Below are positions 35,952-43,617 of a stretch of 64,000 bases of DNA, in pieces. Origin of the DNA: Streptomyces cupreus (GTDB lineage: Bacteria > Actinomycetota > Actinomycetes > Streptomycetales > Streptomycetaceae). The DNA lies in the NCBI RefSeq assembly GCF_014257025.1, contig NZ_JACMSF010000005.1, forward strand, positions 1 through 64,000. Direction: 5' to 3'. Numbering within the stretch: the first letter of the stretch is position 1; each line of letters opens with the position of its first letter. A program made the position numbers and the translations under genes. The notes under the pieces were generated by a model. That model made no database searches. It was not told the DNA's origin and saw only the letters and a list, made by a program, of their open reading frames with translations.

Positions 35952-37214
35952 TCAAGACACCTCGCCCCGCCCCTGCTGAGGCAACCCCAACTCCACCGCC
36001 GCCGCGGAGTTGCAGTACTCCCGTACCGCGCTCGTCCGCGCAACCACACGCCCCCGGTGCACCACGATCCGGCTGTACGCCAGCGACAACGCCCCCGCCA
36101 GCCGGTCTCCCCGCACCGCCAACAGGTCCGCCGGAAAGCCCGCTTCGACGCGGACCTCGGGCAGGCCCAGTACCGTTCGCGCCGCCGAACTCACCGTGTC
36201 GTAGGCGTCCTCGGGGCCCAGCCCACAGCGGGAGGCCAGCAGATACGCCGCCTCCAAGGGGTCACCGCGGCCCACCGGGTTGGACACGTCCCGCAACGCC
36301 CCGCTCCCCGCGGCCACCCGCACCCCGGCCGCGCGCAGCAGTCGTACCGGCGCCGTCCCTCGCCGCTCCACGCCCCCGCAGCCGCCCTGCGGCAGGCACA
36401 CCACCGTCACGCCGGCCGCGGCGAGTTGGTCCGCCGTCCGGGACGCCGCGTCGGCCGGGAGCCGCCCCAGGCCGCCGCACGGGCCCAGCGTCACGCCGGG
36501 GCGCAACCCGCCCGCCATGGCCGCCAGCCGGGACAGCCGGGCCGGGTCGTCGGCGTCGGTGTGCAGGTCGACGGGGCAGCCGTGCTCCGAGGCCAGGTCC
36601 AGGACCGCTTCCACGTATCCCGTCGGATCGGGGTCCAGATCCGGACAGCCGCCCACCACCGAGGCGCCCATCTTCAGCGCGTCCCGCAACATCGCGAGCC
36701 CGTCCGCCCCGGCCACGCCGGTCAGCAGCCGCGGCATCGCCACCGCGGTCAGCTCGGCGAGCCCGCCCAGCGAACGCCGGGCGCGCAGCACGGCGGCCAG
36801 CGCGCCGAGCCCCTGGACATCGCCCACGCGCACGTGTGCCCGCAGTGCGGTCGTCCCGTGGCCGAGCTGGAGCAGAGCCGCCTCCGTGGCCCGGCGCTGG
36901 ACGTCCTGGGGGTCGTACGAGACCGGACCGTCGGCGTCGGCGGAGAGGGCGGTGTCGCCGTGGGCGTGGGGCTCGGCGGGGGCCGGCAGGAGGAGATAGC
37001 CGGTGAGGTCCACGCGCGCGCCGCACGCGCGCGTGCCGCTCGCCAGGCTCCCCGCCGTGCCCACCGCCTCGATGCGACCGCCGCCCAGCCGGACGTCCAC
37101 CGTGCGCCCGTCGGTCAGCCGTGCTCCGCACAACAGCAGAGCGGCCGGGTCGGACGGCCCGGCCGCCCCTGGGGAGGACGACGAGCGGGGCGGCTGGGGC
37201 TGGCTGTCGGGCAT
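35952..37214 (-). CDS. Amidohydrolase (cytosine-deaminase-like) with incomplete metal site
   Basis: 420 residues. The overall order is that of CodA-type amidohydrolases: a small beta-domain (LLLCGARLTDGRTVDVRLGG), the metal motif EPHAHGD, then HTDADDP for the third histidine. The next ligand position reads LGPCGGLG instead of the expected SHxxxL, and the catalytic Asp loop reads AAGSGALRDVSNP where CodA has GHDDV. It may be a non-catalytic relative or use a different set of ligands. The N-terminal 20 residues are disordered. Upstream to the right lie the tRNA genes. Confidence 0.8.
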   Translation of the reverse strand: MPDSQPQPPRSSSSPGAAGPSDPAALLLCGARLTDGRTVDVRLGGGRIEAVGTAGSLASGTRACGARVDLTGYLLLPAPAEPHAHGDTALSADADGPVSYDPQDVQRRATEAALLQLGHGTTALRAHVRVGDVQGLGALAAVLRARRSLGGLAELTAVAMPRLLTGVAGADGLAMLRDALKMGASVVGGCPDLDPDPTGYVEAVLDLASEHGCPVDLHTDADDPARLSRLAAMAGGLRPGVTLGPCGGLGRLPADAASRTADQLAAAGVTVVCLPQGGCGGVERRGTAPVRLLRAAGVRVAAGSGALRDVSNPVGRGDPLEAAYLLASRCGLGPEDAYDTVSSAARTVLGLPEVRVEAGFPADLLAVRGDRLAGALSLAYSRIVVHRGRVVARTSAVREYCNSAAAVELGLPQQGRGEVS

Positions 37215-37487
37215 CGCGCTCCAGGTGCTCGGTGCTCGGAGGCTGCGCGGGGACTGCGCCGGGAACGCAAGATCACGCAGAGTGAGTCGAGCCTAGGGTG
37301 GTGATCCGCTCGCGGCCGGGAGGAGCGCAATAGTCGTACCGGTGTGGTCCGCCGTGCGGGAGCTGCGTGGATGGCGTACTGAGGTGGCGGCCGAGGAGCC
37401 TGGGAAGCCCGCCGGATCGGGGTGCCGAGGGTGCCTCGAAACGGATTTGGGTGAACGGCGGCCGAGCGTGTAATGTCTTCATCGCTC

Positions 37488-37560
37488 GCCCCAATAGCTC
37501 AGTCGGCAGAGCGTCTCCATGGTAAGGAGAAGGTCAACGGTTCGATTCCGTTTTGGGGCT
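37488..37560 (+). tRNA. tRNA-Thr (GGT)
   Basis: 73 nt; acceptor GCCCCAA/TTGGGGC, anticodon GGT at 37521-37523 in a TCTCC/GGAGA stem, T-loop TTCGATT. No CCA. Confidence 0.96.
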
Positions 37561-37606
37561 CTGGTGTGGGAGGTTCCCGTCGCAAGGCGGGAACTGATCG
37601 CATCAC

Positions 37607-37679
37607 AGCGGTGTAGCTCAGTCGGTAGAGCAAGCGGCTCATAATCGCTGTGTCACCGGTTCAAGTCCGGTCACCGCTA
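37607..37679 (+). tRNA. tRNA-Met (CAT)
   Basis: 73 nt; acceptor AGCGGTG/CACCGCT, U8-A9, anticodon CAT at 37640-37642 in loop CTCATAA, T-loop TTCAAGT. Elongator type, because the first acceptor pair A-T is paired. No CCA. Confidence 0.94.
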
Positions 37680-37767
37680 CTGACAGTAGCCGATTGCGGG
37701 GTCGGTCCTTCGATCGGCTACTCTTTCTTGCGTTAAATGTCCTATCCGTTCGTCAAGGAGCACTCAC

Positions 37768-37932
37768 GTGGCTGCCACCGACGTCCGCCCGAAGATCACG
37801 CTGGCCTGCGTGGAGTGCAAGGAGCGGAACTACATCACCAAGAAGAACCGGCGTAACAACCCGGACCGTCTTGAGATGAAGAAGCACTGCCCGCGTTGCA
37901 ACGCGCACACCGCGCACCGCGAGACGCGATAA
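37768..37932 (+). CDS. rpmG: 50S ribosomal protein L33
   Basis: 54 residues, too short for many gene finders; GTG start at 37768 with CAAGGAG upstream. The sequence opens [19 protein letters not shown] and contains [29 protein letters not shown] and the RETR end. Two CxxC pairs (CVEC, CPRC) mark the zinc-containing form, as opposed to the zinc-free paralogue induced under zinc limitation. It follows tRNA-Thr and tRNA-Met and precedes two MaoC genes, as in other actinobacteria. Confidence 0.97.
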   Translation: MAATDVRPKITLACVECKERNYITKKNRRNNPDRLEMKKHCPRCNAHTAHRETR

Positions 37933-37946
37933 ATCAGGCTCGTACA

Positions 37947-37979
37947 CGAGGCCGCCCCCGCAGTCAGGGGGCGGCCTCG
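37947..37979 (+). terminator. Terminator after rpmG
   Basis: CGAGGCCGCCCCC (37947-37959) pairs perfectly with 37967-37979; 7-nt loop. Confidence 0.9.
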
Positions 37980-38041
37980 CGTCGTTTCGGTCGGCCGGTT
38001 ACCGGCCGGTTCGCAGATCGCCGCCCCGGCCGACCCGGGAT

Positions 38042-38138
38042 ATCGCGGCCGGCATGGCCGGCCGGCTCCGGGAGACCGCAGTGGACATCACCGGGTGGCC
38101 GGGGATACCGCAGCGGACATCGCCGGGCGGCCCGGGAA
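38042..38138 (+). repeat. Three imperfect ~32-bp tandem units upstream of the MaoC genes
   Basis: Units start near 38042, 38075 and 38107. The last two share ACCGCAG-GGACATC-CCGGG-GGCC-GGGA at the same spacing; the first is more diverged. They occupy the promoter region of the MaoC pair, ending about 34 bp before its start codon. Confidence 0.65.
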
Positions 38139-38171
38139 AACCACACGCAGACACCAGGAGGTGCCGAGCCC

Positions 38172-38624
38172 ATGGCGCTCGACCAGTCCTTCGTCGGGCG
38201 GACCTATCCGCCCACCGACCCCTACGAGGTCGGCCGGGAGAAGATCCGTGAGTTCGCGGAGGCGGTGGGGGACGCCAACCCGGCGTACACGGACCCGGAG
38301 GCCGCCAAGGCGCTCGGTCACCCCGATGTGATCGCTCCGCCGACCTTTGTGTTCGCGATCACCTTCAAGGCGGCCGGAGAGGTCGTCGCCGACCCCCAGC
38401 TCGGCCTCGACTACAGCCGAGTGGTACACGGCGACCAGAAGTTCGCGTACACCCGCCCGGTGCGCGCCGGCGACCGGCTCACGGTCACCTCGACCATCGA
38501 GGCGATCAAGTCCCTCGCGGGCAACGACATCCTGGACATCCGCGGTGAGGTCTACGACGAGGCGGGGGAGCATGTCGTGACCGCCTGGACGAAGCTGGTC
38601 GCCCGTGCGGCCGAGGAGGCGTGA
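38172..38624 (+). CDS. MaoC-like dehydratase, HadA-type (UPF0336)
   Basis: 150 residues, ATG at 38172 with AGGAGGTG upstream. It is a hotdog-fold protein (DQSFVGRTYPPTDPYEVGRE, FAEAVGDANPAYTD, APPTFVFAITFK) of the type that in mycobacteria (HadA) is the substrate-binding partner of HadB in (3R)-hydroxyacyl-ACP dehydration. The catalytic Asp-His pair is not on this subunit. It overlaps the next gene by 4 bp, forming a two-subunit enzyme. Streptomyces makes no mycolates; the substrate is unknown. Confidence 0.9.
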   Translation: MALDQSFVGRTYPPTDPYEVGREKIREFAEAVGDANPAYTDPEAAKALGHPDVIAPPTFVFAITFKAAGEVVADPQLGLDYSRVVHGDQKFAYTRPVRAGDRLTVTSTIEAIKSLAGNDILDIRGEVYDEAGEHVVTAWTKLVARAAEEA

Positions 38625-39061
38625 GCAACCCCATGACGGCGAAGATTTCGTACGCCGACGTCGAGGTCGGCACCGAGCTGCCCGCGCAGACGTTCCCCGT
38701 GACCCGTGCCACGCTCGTGCAGTACGCGGGCGCCTCGGGCGACTTCAACCCGATCCACTGGAACGAGAAGTTCGCCAAGGAGGTCGGACTGCCGGACGTC
38801 ATCGCGCACGGCATGTTCACCATGGCCGAGGCGATCCGCGTGGTGACCGACTGGACCGGCGACCCGGGCGCGGTCGTCGAGTACGGCGTCCGCTTCACCA
38901 AGCCCGTCGTCGTCCCGAACGACGACCAGGGCGCCACGATCGAGGTCAGCGGCAAGGTCGCGGCCAAGCTCGACGACAACACGGTCCGCGTCGACCTGAC
39001 GGCGACCAGTGCCGGCCAGAAAGTGCTGGGGATGTCGCGGGCAGTCGTGCGGCTGGCCTGA
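38621..39061 (+). CDS. MaoC-like dehydratase, HadB-type catalytic subunit
   Basis: 146 residues, GTG overlapping the previous gene. The catalytic motif ASGDFNPIHWN carries the hydratase Asp and His; AHGMFTMAEA lies on the hotdog helix. With the preceding protein it should form a heterodimeric (R)-specific enoyl hydratase/hydroxyacyl dehydratase acting on ACP- or CoA-bound acyl chains. The order rpmG-hadA-hadB upstream of secE/nusG/rplKA is also found in mycobacteria, where hadC follows; hadC is absent here. Confidence 0.93.
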   Translation: MSNPMTAKISYADVEVGTELPAQTFPVTRATLVQYAGASGDFNPIHWNEKFAKEVGLPDVIAHGMFTMAEAIRVVTDWTGDPGAVVEYGVRFTKPVVVPNDDQGATIEVSGKVAAKLDDNTVRVDLTATSAGQKVLGMSRAVVRLA

Positions 39062-39071
39062 GACGTAGGGG

Positions 39072-39108
39072 CGTAAGGGGCGTTCTCCATGGTGGGGCGC
39101 CCCTTACG
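39072..39108 (+). terminator. Terminator after the MaoC pair
   Basis: CGTAAGGGGCG (39072-39082) pairs perfectly with CGCCCCTTACG (39098-39108), 15-nt loop. Confidence 0.85.
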
Positions 39109-39220
39109 GCGTTGAGGCCCCCTACCGGCCCCAACGGGTCGGGGGTGGAGCGGAGTTCCGTGGGAGGCCGCGGTGGGCGAGTTCCACGGCCAGGCGCCAC
39201 ACTTGGCAACCCCTTGACGT

Positions 39221-39242
39221 AGTTAGTGATTGAGTACTAACT
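39221..39242. promoter_or_regulatory. TetR operator O1 within the tetR promoter
   Basis: GTTAGT (39222-39227), 8 bp, ACTAAC (39236-39241); one further symmetric pair on each side (A39221/T39242). A -35 TTGACG (39214-39219) precedes it and a -10-like TAACTT (39238-39243) overlaps its right arm. The same half-sites and spacing recur upstream of the MFS gene. Confidence 0.8.
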
Positions 39243-39249
39243 TACTCGC

Positions 39250-39819
39250 ATGGTCAGGATGAGCGCAGAGGAGCGGCGCGAGAGTGTCGTCCGTGCGGCG
39301 ATGAGCGAGTTCGCCCGTGGTGGCTATCACGGCACGTCGACCGAGGTGATCGCCAAGCGGGTCGGTGTCTCGCAGCCGTATCTCTTCCGGCTCTTCCCTG
39401 GCAAGAAGGCGATCTTCCTGGCGGCGGCAGAGCGGTGCCTTGAGGATTCCATCCGCACCTTCGAGCAGGCTTCCGAGGGGCTGGAGGGCGAAGAAGCCCT
39501 GCATGCCATGGCGGACGCGTACACCAAGGTCATCGCGGAGCACCCGGAGCGGCTGCTCATGCAGATGCAGATGTACGCCGCCGTGGCGGCCGCCGAGGAG
39601 GAGGGCGACCGCGAGTTCGGCGCCGCCGTCCGCGACGGCTGGATGCGACTGTGGGACACCGTTCATCTGCCGCTCGGGGCCGACATCGGCGAGACGACGA
39701 CCTTCATGGCGTACGGAATGCTCATCAACTGTCTGATCGCCATGGGATTTCCGCCCGAACACCGGGTGTGGGAAGGGCTCTACCCGTCAGCCCGTATCAA
39801 GGGGCGACTCGAACACTGA
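39250..39819 (+). CDS. TetR-family repressor of the adjacent MFS gene
   Basis: 189 residues. N-terminal HTH at about residues 8-55: RESVVRAAMSEFARGGYHGT, TEVIAKRVGVSQPYLFRLFP. The C-terminal part is a ligand-binding helical domain. Identical operators lie before this gene and before the downstream MFS gene, so autorepression and control of the pump are very likely. The ligand is presumably a substrate of the pump. A weak hairpin follows the stop codon. Confidence 0.93.
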   Translation: MVRMSAEERRESVVRAAMSEFARGGYHGTSTEVIAKRVGVSQPYLFRLFPGKKAIFLAAAERCLEDSIRTFEQASEGLEGEEALHAMADAYTKVIAEHPERLLMQMQMYAAVAAAEEEGDREFGAAVRDGWMRLWDTVHLPLGADIGETTTFMAYGMLINCLIAMGFPPEHRVWEGLYPSARIKGRLEH

Positions 39820-39825
39820 AAGCGG

Positions 39826-39847
39826 AAAGGCCTGTCCGGCGCCTTTT
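39826..39847 (+). terminator. Weak terminator after tetR
   Basis: AAAGGC (39826-39831) pairs with GCCTTT (39841-39846), with TTTT at 39844-39847. Confidence 0.4.
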
Positions 39848-39860
39848 CATGATCGCAAAA

Positions 39861-39880
39861 GTTAGTCATCAATAACTAAC
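39861..39880. promoter_or_regulatory. TetR operator O2 upstream of the MFS gene
   Basis: GTTAGT (39861-39866), 8 bp, ACTAAC (39875-39880): same half-sites and spacing as O1, with unrelated central bases. It ends 31 bp before the MFS start. Confidence 0.8.
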
Positions 39881-39911
39881 CGAGTCCACGTGATCACCCT
39901 CTGGGGGAGAG

Positions 39912-41348
39912 ATGTCACAGCAGACCGCACCTCGTGGAGGACCCGTCTGGGCCCTCGTCATCACCAGCGTCGCCGGATTCATGGCGGCCCTCGACAACCT
40001 CGTCGTCACCACCGCCCTGCCCTCCATCCGCGAGGACCTCGGCGGGGCGCTGCACGACCTGGAGTGGACGGTGAGCGCGTACACGCTCACCTTCGCCGTC
40101 CTGCTGATGTTCGGCGCGGCGCTCGGCGACCGCTTCGGGCGCCGCCGGCTCTTCCTCGTCGGGATCACGATCTTCACCGGCGCCTCCGCCGCCGCGGCCA
40201 TGGCCCCCGGCATCGACTCCCTGATCGCCGCCCGCGCGGTGCAGGGCGTCGGCGCGGCGATCATGATGCCGCTGACGCTGACCCTGCTGACGGCCGCCGT
40301 GCCGGCCGCCAAGCGCGGGATGGCGTTCGGGATCTGGGGCGCCGTCAACGGGCTCGCCGTGGCCTCCGGGCCGCTCATCGGCGGCACCCTCACCGAACAC
40401 ATCTCCTGGCAGTGGATCTTCTGGCTGAACGTTCCACTGGGCCTGATCCTGCTGCCGCTCGCCCGTCTCCGCCTCGCCGAGTCCCACGGCACCGGCGCCC
40501 CCCTCGACCTCCCCGGCACCCTCCTCGCCAGCGGCGGCCTCTTCGGCATCGTCTACGGCCTGGTCCGCGGCCCCGCCGACGGCTGGACCGCCCCCCTGGT
40601 GCTGACCGGCCTGTTCGCCGGAGGCGCGCTGCTCGCCGGGTTCGTCCTCTACAGCACCCGCGCCAAGAACCCCATGCTCCCGATGCGGCTGTTCCGCTCC
40701 CGCGCCTTCTCCGGGATCAACGCCGCCAGCATGCTGATGTTCCTCGGCATGTTCGGCTCGATCTTCCTGCTCAGCCAGTACATGCAGGGCGTGCTCGGCT
40801 ACTCGCCCACCGAGGCAGGCCTGCGGATGCTGCCCTGGACCGGTATGCCGATGCTGGTCGCGCCGATCGCCGGCCTCCTCTCCGACCGGATCGGCGGCCG
40901 CCCGGTCGTCGCCACCGGCCTCTTCTTCCAGGCCGCGGGCCTCGGCTACCTGGCCTACGTCATCACCGCGGACGCCTCCTACGGCGTCCAGCTGCCCGGC
41001 CTGATCATCAGCGGTATCGGCATGGCCCTGTTCTTCGCGTCGGCCTCCGCTTTGGTGATGTCCAGCGTCCGGGCCACCGAGCAGGGCATCGCCTCCGGCG
41101 CCAACAACGCCCTGCGCGAGGTCGGCGGCGCGCTCGGCATCGCCATCATGTCGTCGATCTTCGCGGCCCAGGGCGGCTACGAGACCGGACAGACCTTCGT
41201 CGACGGGCTGAAGCCCGCCCTGGTGACCGGCGCCGCGCTGGTGGCCCTCGCCGGAGTCGCGGCCCTGTGCATCCCGGGCCGACGGCACACCGAGCCCACC
41301 GACACCCCGCAGACCCCCGCCCCCGTACTTGAGACCGCCGGCCGCTGA
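39912..41348 (+). CDS. MFS drug-efflux transporter (DHA2, 14-TM)
   Basis: 478 residues; ATG at 39912 with GGGGGAGA upstream. The first helix has AGFMAALDNLVVTTALPSI (motif D1 of 14-TM antiporters), then motif A as GAALGDRFGRRRLFLVG and motif C-like GVAVASGPLIGGTL-type residues in helix 5. Fourteen hydrophobic segments. Expression is probably released when the upstream TetR protein binds its ligand. It is followed 10 bp later by a small DUF3291-like gene in the same operon. Confidence 0.93.
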   Translation: MSQQTAPRGGPVWALVITSVAGFMAALDNLVVTTALPSIREDLGGALHDLEWTVSAYTLTFAVLLMFGAALGDRFGRRRLFLVGITIFTGASAAAAMAPGIDSLIAARAVQGVGAAIMMPLTLTLLTAAVPAAKRGMAFGIWGAVNGLAVASGPLIGGTLTEHISWQWIFWLNVPLGLILLPLARLRLAESHGTGAPLDLPGTLLASGGLFGIVYGLVRGPADGWTAPLVLTGLFAGGALLAGFVLYSTRAKNPMLPMRLFRSRAFSGINAASMLMFLGMFGSIFLLSQYMQGVLGYSPTEAGLRMLPWTGMPMLVAPIAGLLSDRIGGRPVVATGLFFQAAGLGYLAYVITADASYGVQLPGLIISGIGMALFFASASALVMSSVRATEQGIASGANNALREVGGALGIAIMSSIFAAQGGYETGQTFVDGLKPALVTGAALVALAGVAALCIPGRRHTEPTDTPQTPAPVLETAGR

Positions 41349-41358
41349 GGAGGACGTC

Positions 41359-41739
41359 ATGCCCACCCTTCCCTGGACCGTCCCGAACACCCCCGCGCAG
41401 GGCATCGAGGTCCATGTCTTCGCATCCCGCTTCGAGACCCGCACCCTCTGGGGCGCGCTGAAGTTCTTCCTCAGGACCCCGGGCGTGTGGCGCCAGGTCA
41501 GCCGCGCACCCGGCGCCTACGGGGCCACCCTCAAGGCGCAGCCACTGCGGCGGACCTTCTGGACCCTGTCGGCCTGGGAGTCCCCCCAGGCGCTCAAGAC
41601 CTTCGCCCGCTCCGGCACGCACGCACCGACCTCCCGGGGCCTGGCCCCCCTGATGCGGGACGCGAAATTCGTCACCTGGACGGCGAAGAGCGACGAACTC
41701 CCGCTCGACTGGTCCGAGGCCGTCCGCCGCCTCACCTGA
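41359..41739 (+). CDS. DUF3291-like (dimeric alpha-beta barrel) small protein
   Basis: 126 residues; ATG at 41359 with GAGGAGG upstream. A ferredoxin-like fold is suggested by IEVHVFASRFETR, FFLRTPGVWRQVSRAPGAYG, TFWTLSAWESPQALKTFA and KFVTWTAKSDELPLDW; family members resemble antibiotic-biosynthesis monooxygenases. Cotranscription with the MFS pump suggests it acts on the same compound (inference). No cofactor-binding residues are recognised. Confidence 0.72.
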   Translation: MPTLPWTVPNTPAQGIEVHVFASRFETRTLWGALKFFLRTPGVWRQVSRAPGAYGATLKAQPLRRTFWTLSAWESPQALKTFARSGTHAPTSRGLAPLMRDAKFVTWTAKSDELPLDWSEAVRRLT

Positions 41740-41805
41740 GCCATGGACGACGTACCAGAGCGGCCCCGCCCGGACCCGTGGGGCCGTTCTCGTACCCTTG
41801 AGCGC

Positions 41806-42861
41806 GTGCAGGAACTCCACGACGCGCCGCTCGCCCCGCTGACCACCTTCCGCCTGGGCGGACCGGCCACCCGGCTGGTCACCGCCACCACCGACGCCGA
41901 GGTGATCGCCGCCGTCCGCGAGGCCGACGTCACCGGCACGCCCCTGCTGATCATCGGCGGTGGCTCCAACCTGGTCATCGGCGACAAGGGCTTCGCGGGC
42001 ACCGCCCTCGTCATCGCCACCAAGGGCTTCGAGCTCGACGGCACCCGCCTGGAACTCGCCGCCGGCGAGGTCTGGACCGACGCCGTCGCCCGCACCGTCG
42101 AGGCCGGACTCGCCGGCGTCGAATGCCTGGCCGGAATCCCCGGCTCGGCGGGCGCCACCCCGATCCAGAACGTCGGCGCGTACGGCCAGGAGGTCTCCGC
42201 CACGATCACCGAGGTCATCGCCTACGACCGTGAGAACGGCGAGACCGTCACGCTGGCGAACGAGGAGTGCGCCTTCTCCTACCGCCACAGCCGCTTCAAG
42301 GCCCACCCCGAGCGGTATGTCGTCCTGCGCGTCCGCTTCGAACTGCAGGACGCGGACGGGCTGTCCGGGCCCATCAAGTACGCCGAGACCGCCCGCGCCC
42401 TCGGCGTCGAGCCCGGCGACCGCGTGCCGCTCGCCGACGCCCGCGAGACCGTCCTGAAGCTGCGTGCCGGGAAGGGCATGGTCCTCGACCCCGAGGACCA
42501 CGACACCTGGTCCGCCGGATCCTTCTTCACCAACCCGATCCTCACCGACGAACAGTTCGCGGCCTTCCACGCGCGCGTACGCGACCGGCTCGGCGACGGC
42601 GCGGAGCCCCCGGCCTACCCGGCGGGAGCGGGGCACACCAAGACCTCCGCCGCCTGGCTGATCGACAAGGCGGGCTTCACCAAGGGCTACGGCAACGGGC
42701 CCGCGCGCATCTCCACCAAGCACACCCTCGCGCTCACCAACCGCGGCGCGGCGACCACCGAGGACCTCCTCGCGCTCGCCCGCGAGGTCGTCTCCGGCGT
42801 CCGCGAGGCCTTCGGGATCACGCTGGTCAACGAGCCGGTGACAGTCGGCGTCAGCCTCTGA
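41806..42861 (+). CDS. murB: UDP-N-acetylenolpyruvoylglucosamine reductase
   Basis: 351 residues from the GTG at 41806, where similarity to MurB begins (LTTFRLGGPATRLV); an ATG at 41743 in frame adds 21 unlike residues. FAD-binding domain: IIGGGSNLVIGDKGF and PGSAGATPIQNVGAYGQE. Catalytic serine in AGSFFTNP and the C-terminal Glu in VNEPVTVGV are present; the S...E pair reduces the enolpyruvyl ether using NADPH/FAD, the second step of UDP-MurNAc synthesis. It lacks the Tyr loop of type I enzymes, as far as I can see. Confidence 0.94.
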   Translation: MQELHDAPLAPLTTFRLGGPATRLVTATTDAEVIAAVREADVTGTPLLIIGGGSNLVIGDKGFAGTALVIATKGFELDGTRLELAAGEVWTDAVARTVEAGLAGVECLAGIPGSAGATPIQNVGAYGQEVSATITEVIAYDRENGETVTLANEECAFSYRHSRFKAHPERYVVLRVRFELQDADGLSGPIKYAETARALGVEPGDRVPLADARETVLKLRAGKGMVLDPEDHDTWSAGSFFTNPILTDEQFAAFHARVRDRLGDGAEPPAYPAGAGHTKTSAAWLIDKAGFTKGYGNGPARISTKHTLALTNRGAATTEDLLALAREVVSGVREAFGITLVNEPVTVGVSL

Positions 42862-42879
42862 ACGATTAGTCAGTGGGCG

Positions 42880-43512
42880 TCAGTAGGCGACACCCACCCC
42901 CTGCTTCACCGTCCCGGGGTCGTCCGTCATCGCCAGCATCGCGTGGGCCACGTCCGCGCGGCCGATGAAGCGGCCCTTGGCCGGAGTGCCGCCGACGACC
43001 GTGCGGTACACGCCGGTCAGCGGCTTGTCCTGGAGCCGGGGCGGTCGTACCGAGGTCCAGTCGACCGCGCTGCGGGCGAGCTCCGCCTCCATCTCCCTGA
43101 GGTCGTCGTAGACGTCCTTGAGGATCGCCGAGACCAGACCGCGCACGGTCCGGTCGAGGGCGCCGTCGTTCGCCGGGGCCGGCCCGAGCGGCGCCGCGCT
43201 CACCACGAGCAGCCGGCGCGTGCCCTCCGCCTCCATGGCCCGCAGCACCGTACGGGTCAGGCGGGCGGCGACACCGGCGTCCTTACGGCTGCGGGCGCCG
43301 AGGCCCGAGAGCACCGCGTCCCGGCCGGTCACCGCGGGGCGGACCGCCTCCGGGTCGGTCACGTCCGCGCGGAACACCTCCAGGCCCGCGCCCGTCACCG
43401 GCAGCCGCGCGGGATCCCGTACGACCGCCGTCACCCGGTGCCCGGCGGTCAGCGCCTGCCGGACGATCTCCTGACCGATGCCTCCGGTGGCACCGAAAAC
43501 CGTGATGTTCAT
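42880..43512 (-). CDS. NAD(P)H-binding atypical SDR (NmrA-like)
   Basis: 210 residues, start at 43512 (MNITVFGATGGIGQEIVRQA); the nucleotide loop is GATGGIG. Later blocks: AVVRDPARLP, VLSGLGARSRKD, LLVVSAAPLG, VDWTSVRPPRL. Divergent from a TetR-family gene through a region with two palindromes, so it is probably the regulator's target. Substrate unknown. Confidence 0.88.
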   Translation of the reverse strand: MNITVFGATGGIGQEIVRQALTAGHRVTAVVRDPARLPVTGAGLEVFRADVTDPEAVRPAVTGRDAVLSGLGARSRKDAGVAARLTRTVLRAMEAEGTRRLLVVSAAPLGPAPANDGALDRTVRGLVSAILKDVYDDLREMEAELARSAVDWTSVRPPRLQDKPLTGVYRTVVGGTPAKGRFIGRADVAHAMLAMTDDPGTVKQGVGVAY

Positions 43513-43536
43513 GGCCACTCTCCCGTCCGGGTGGGT

Positions 43537-43556
43537 GGGTGAGTGTTCACTCACCC
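43537..43556. promoter_or_regulatory. TetR operator 1 (SDR side)
   Basis: GGGTGAGTG-TT-CACTCACCC, a 9+9-bp perfect inverted repeat 25 bp upstream of the SDR start codon. Confidence 0.75.
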
Positions 43557-43570
43557 CTCTGCGTCCTAGA

Positions 43571-43590
43571 GTGGGTGAGTATTCACCCAC
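43571..43590. promoter_or_regulatory. TetR operator 2 (tetR side)
   Basis: GTGGGTGA-GTAT-TCACCCAC, 8+8 bp, sharing GGTGAGT.TTCAC.CACC with operator 1. It ends 27 bp before the tetR start codon. Confidence 0.75.
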
Positions 43591-43617
43591 CCGTCAAGAC
43601 CGGTAAGGTCCGCCCTC

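Noticed and set aside
34748..37679. tRNA genes as attachment sites of an integrated element
   Set aside because: No integrase, no repeated tRNA 3' end and no foreign-looking genes next to tRNA-Tyr, tRNA-Thr or tRNA-Met.
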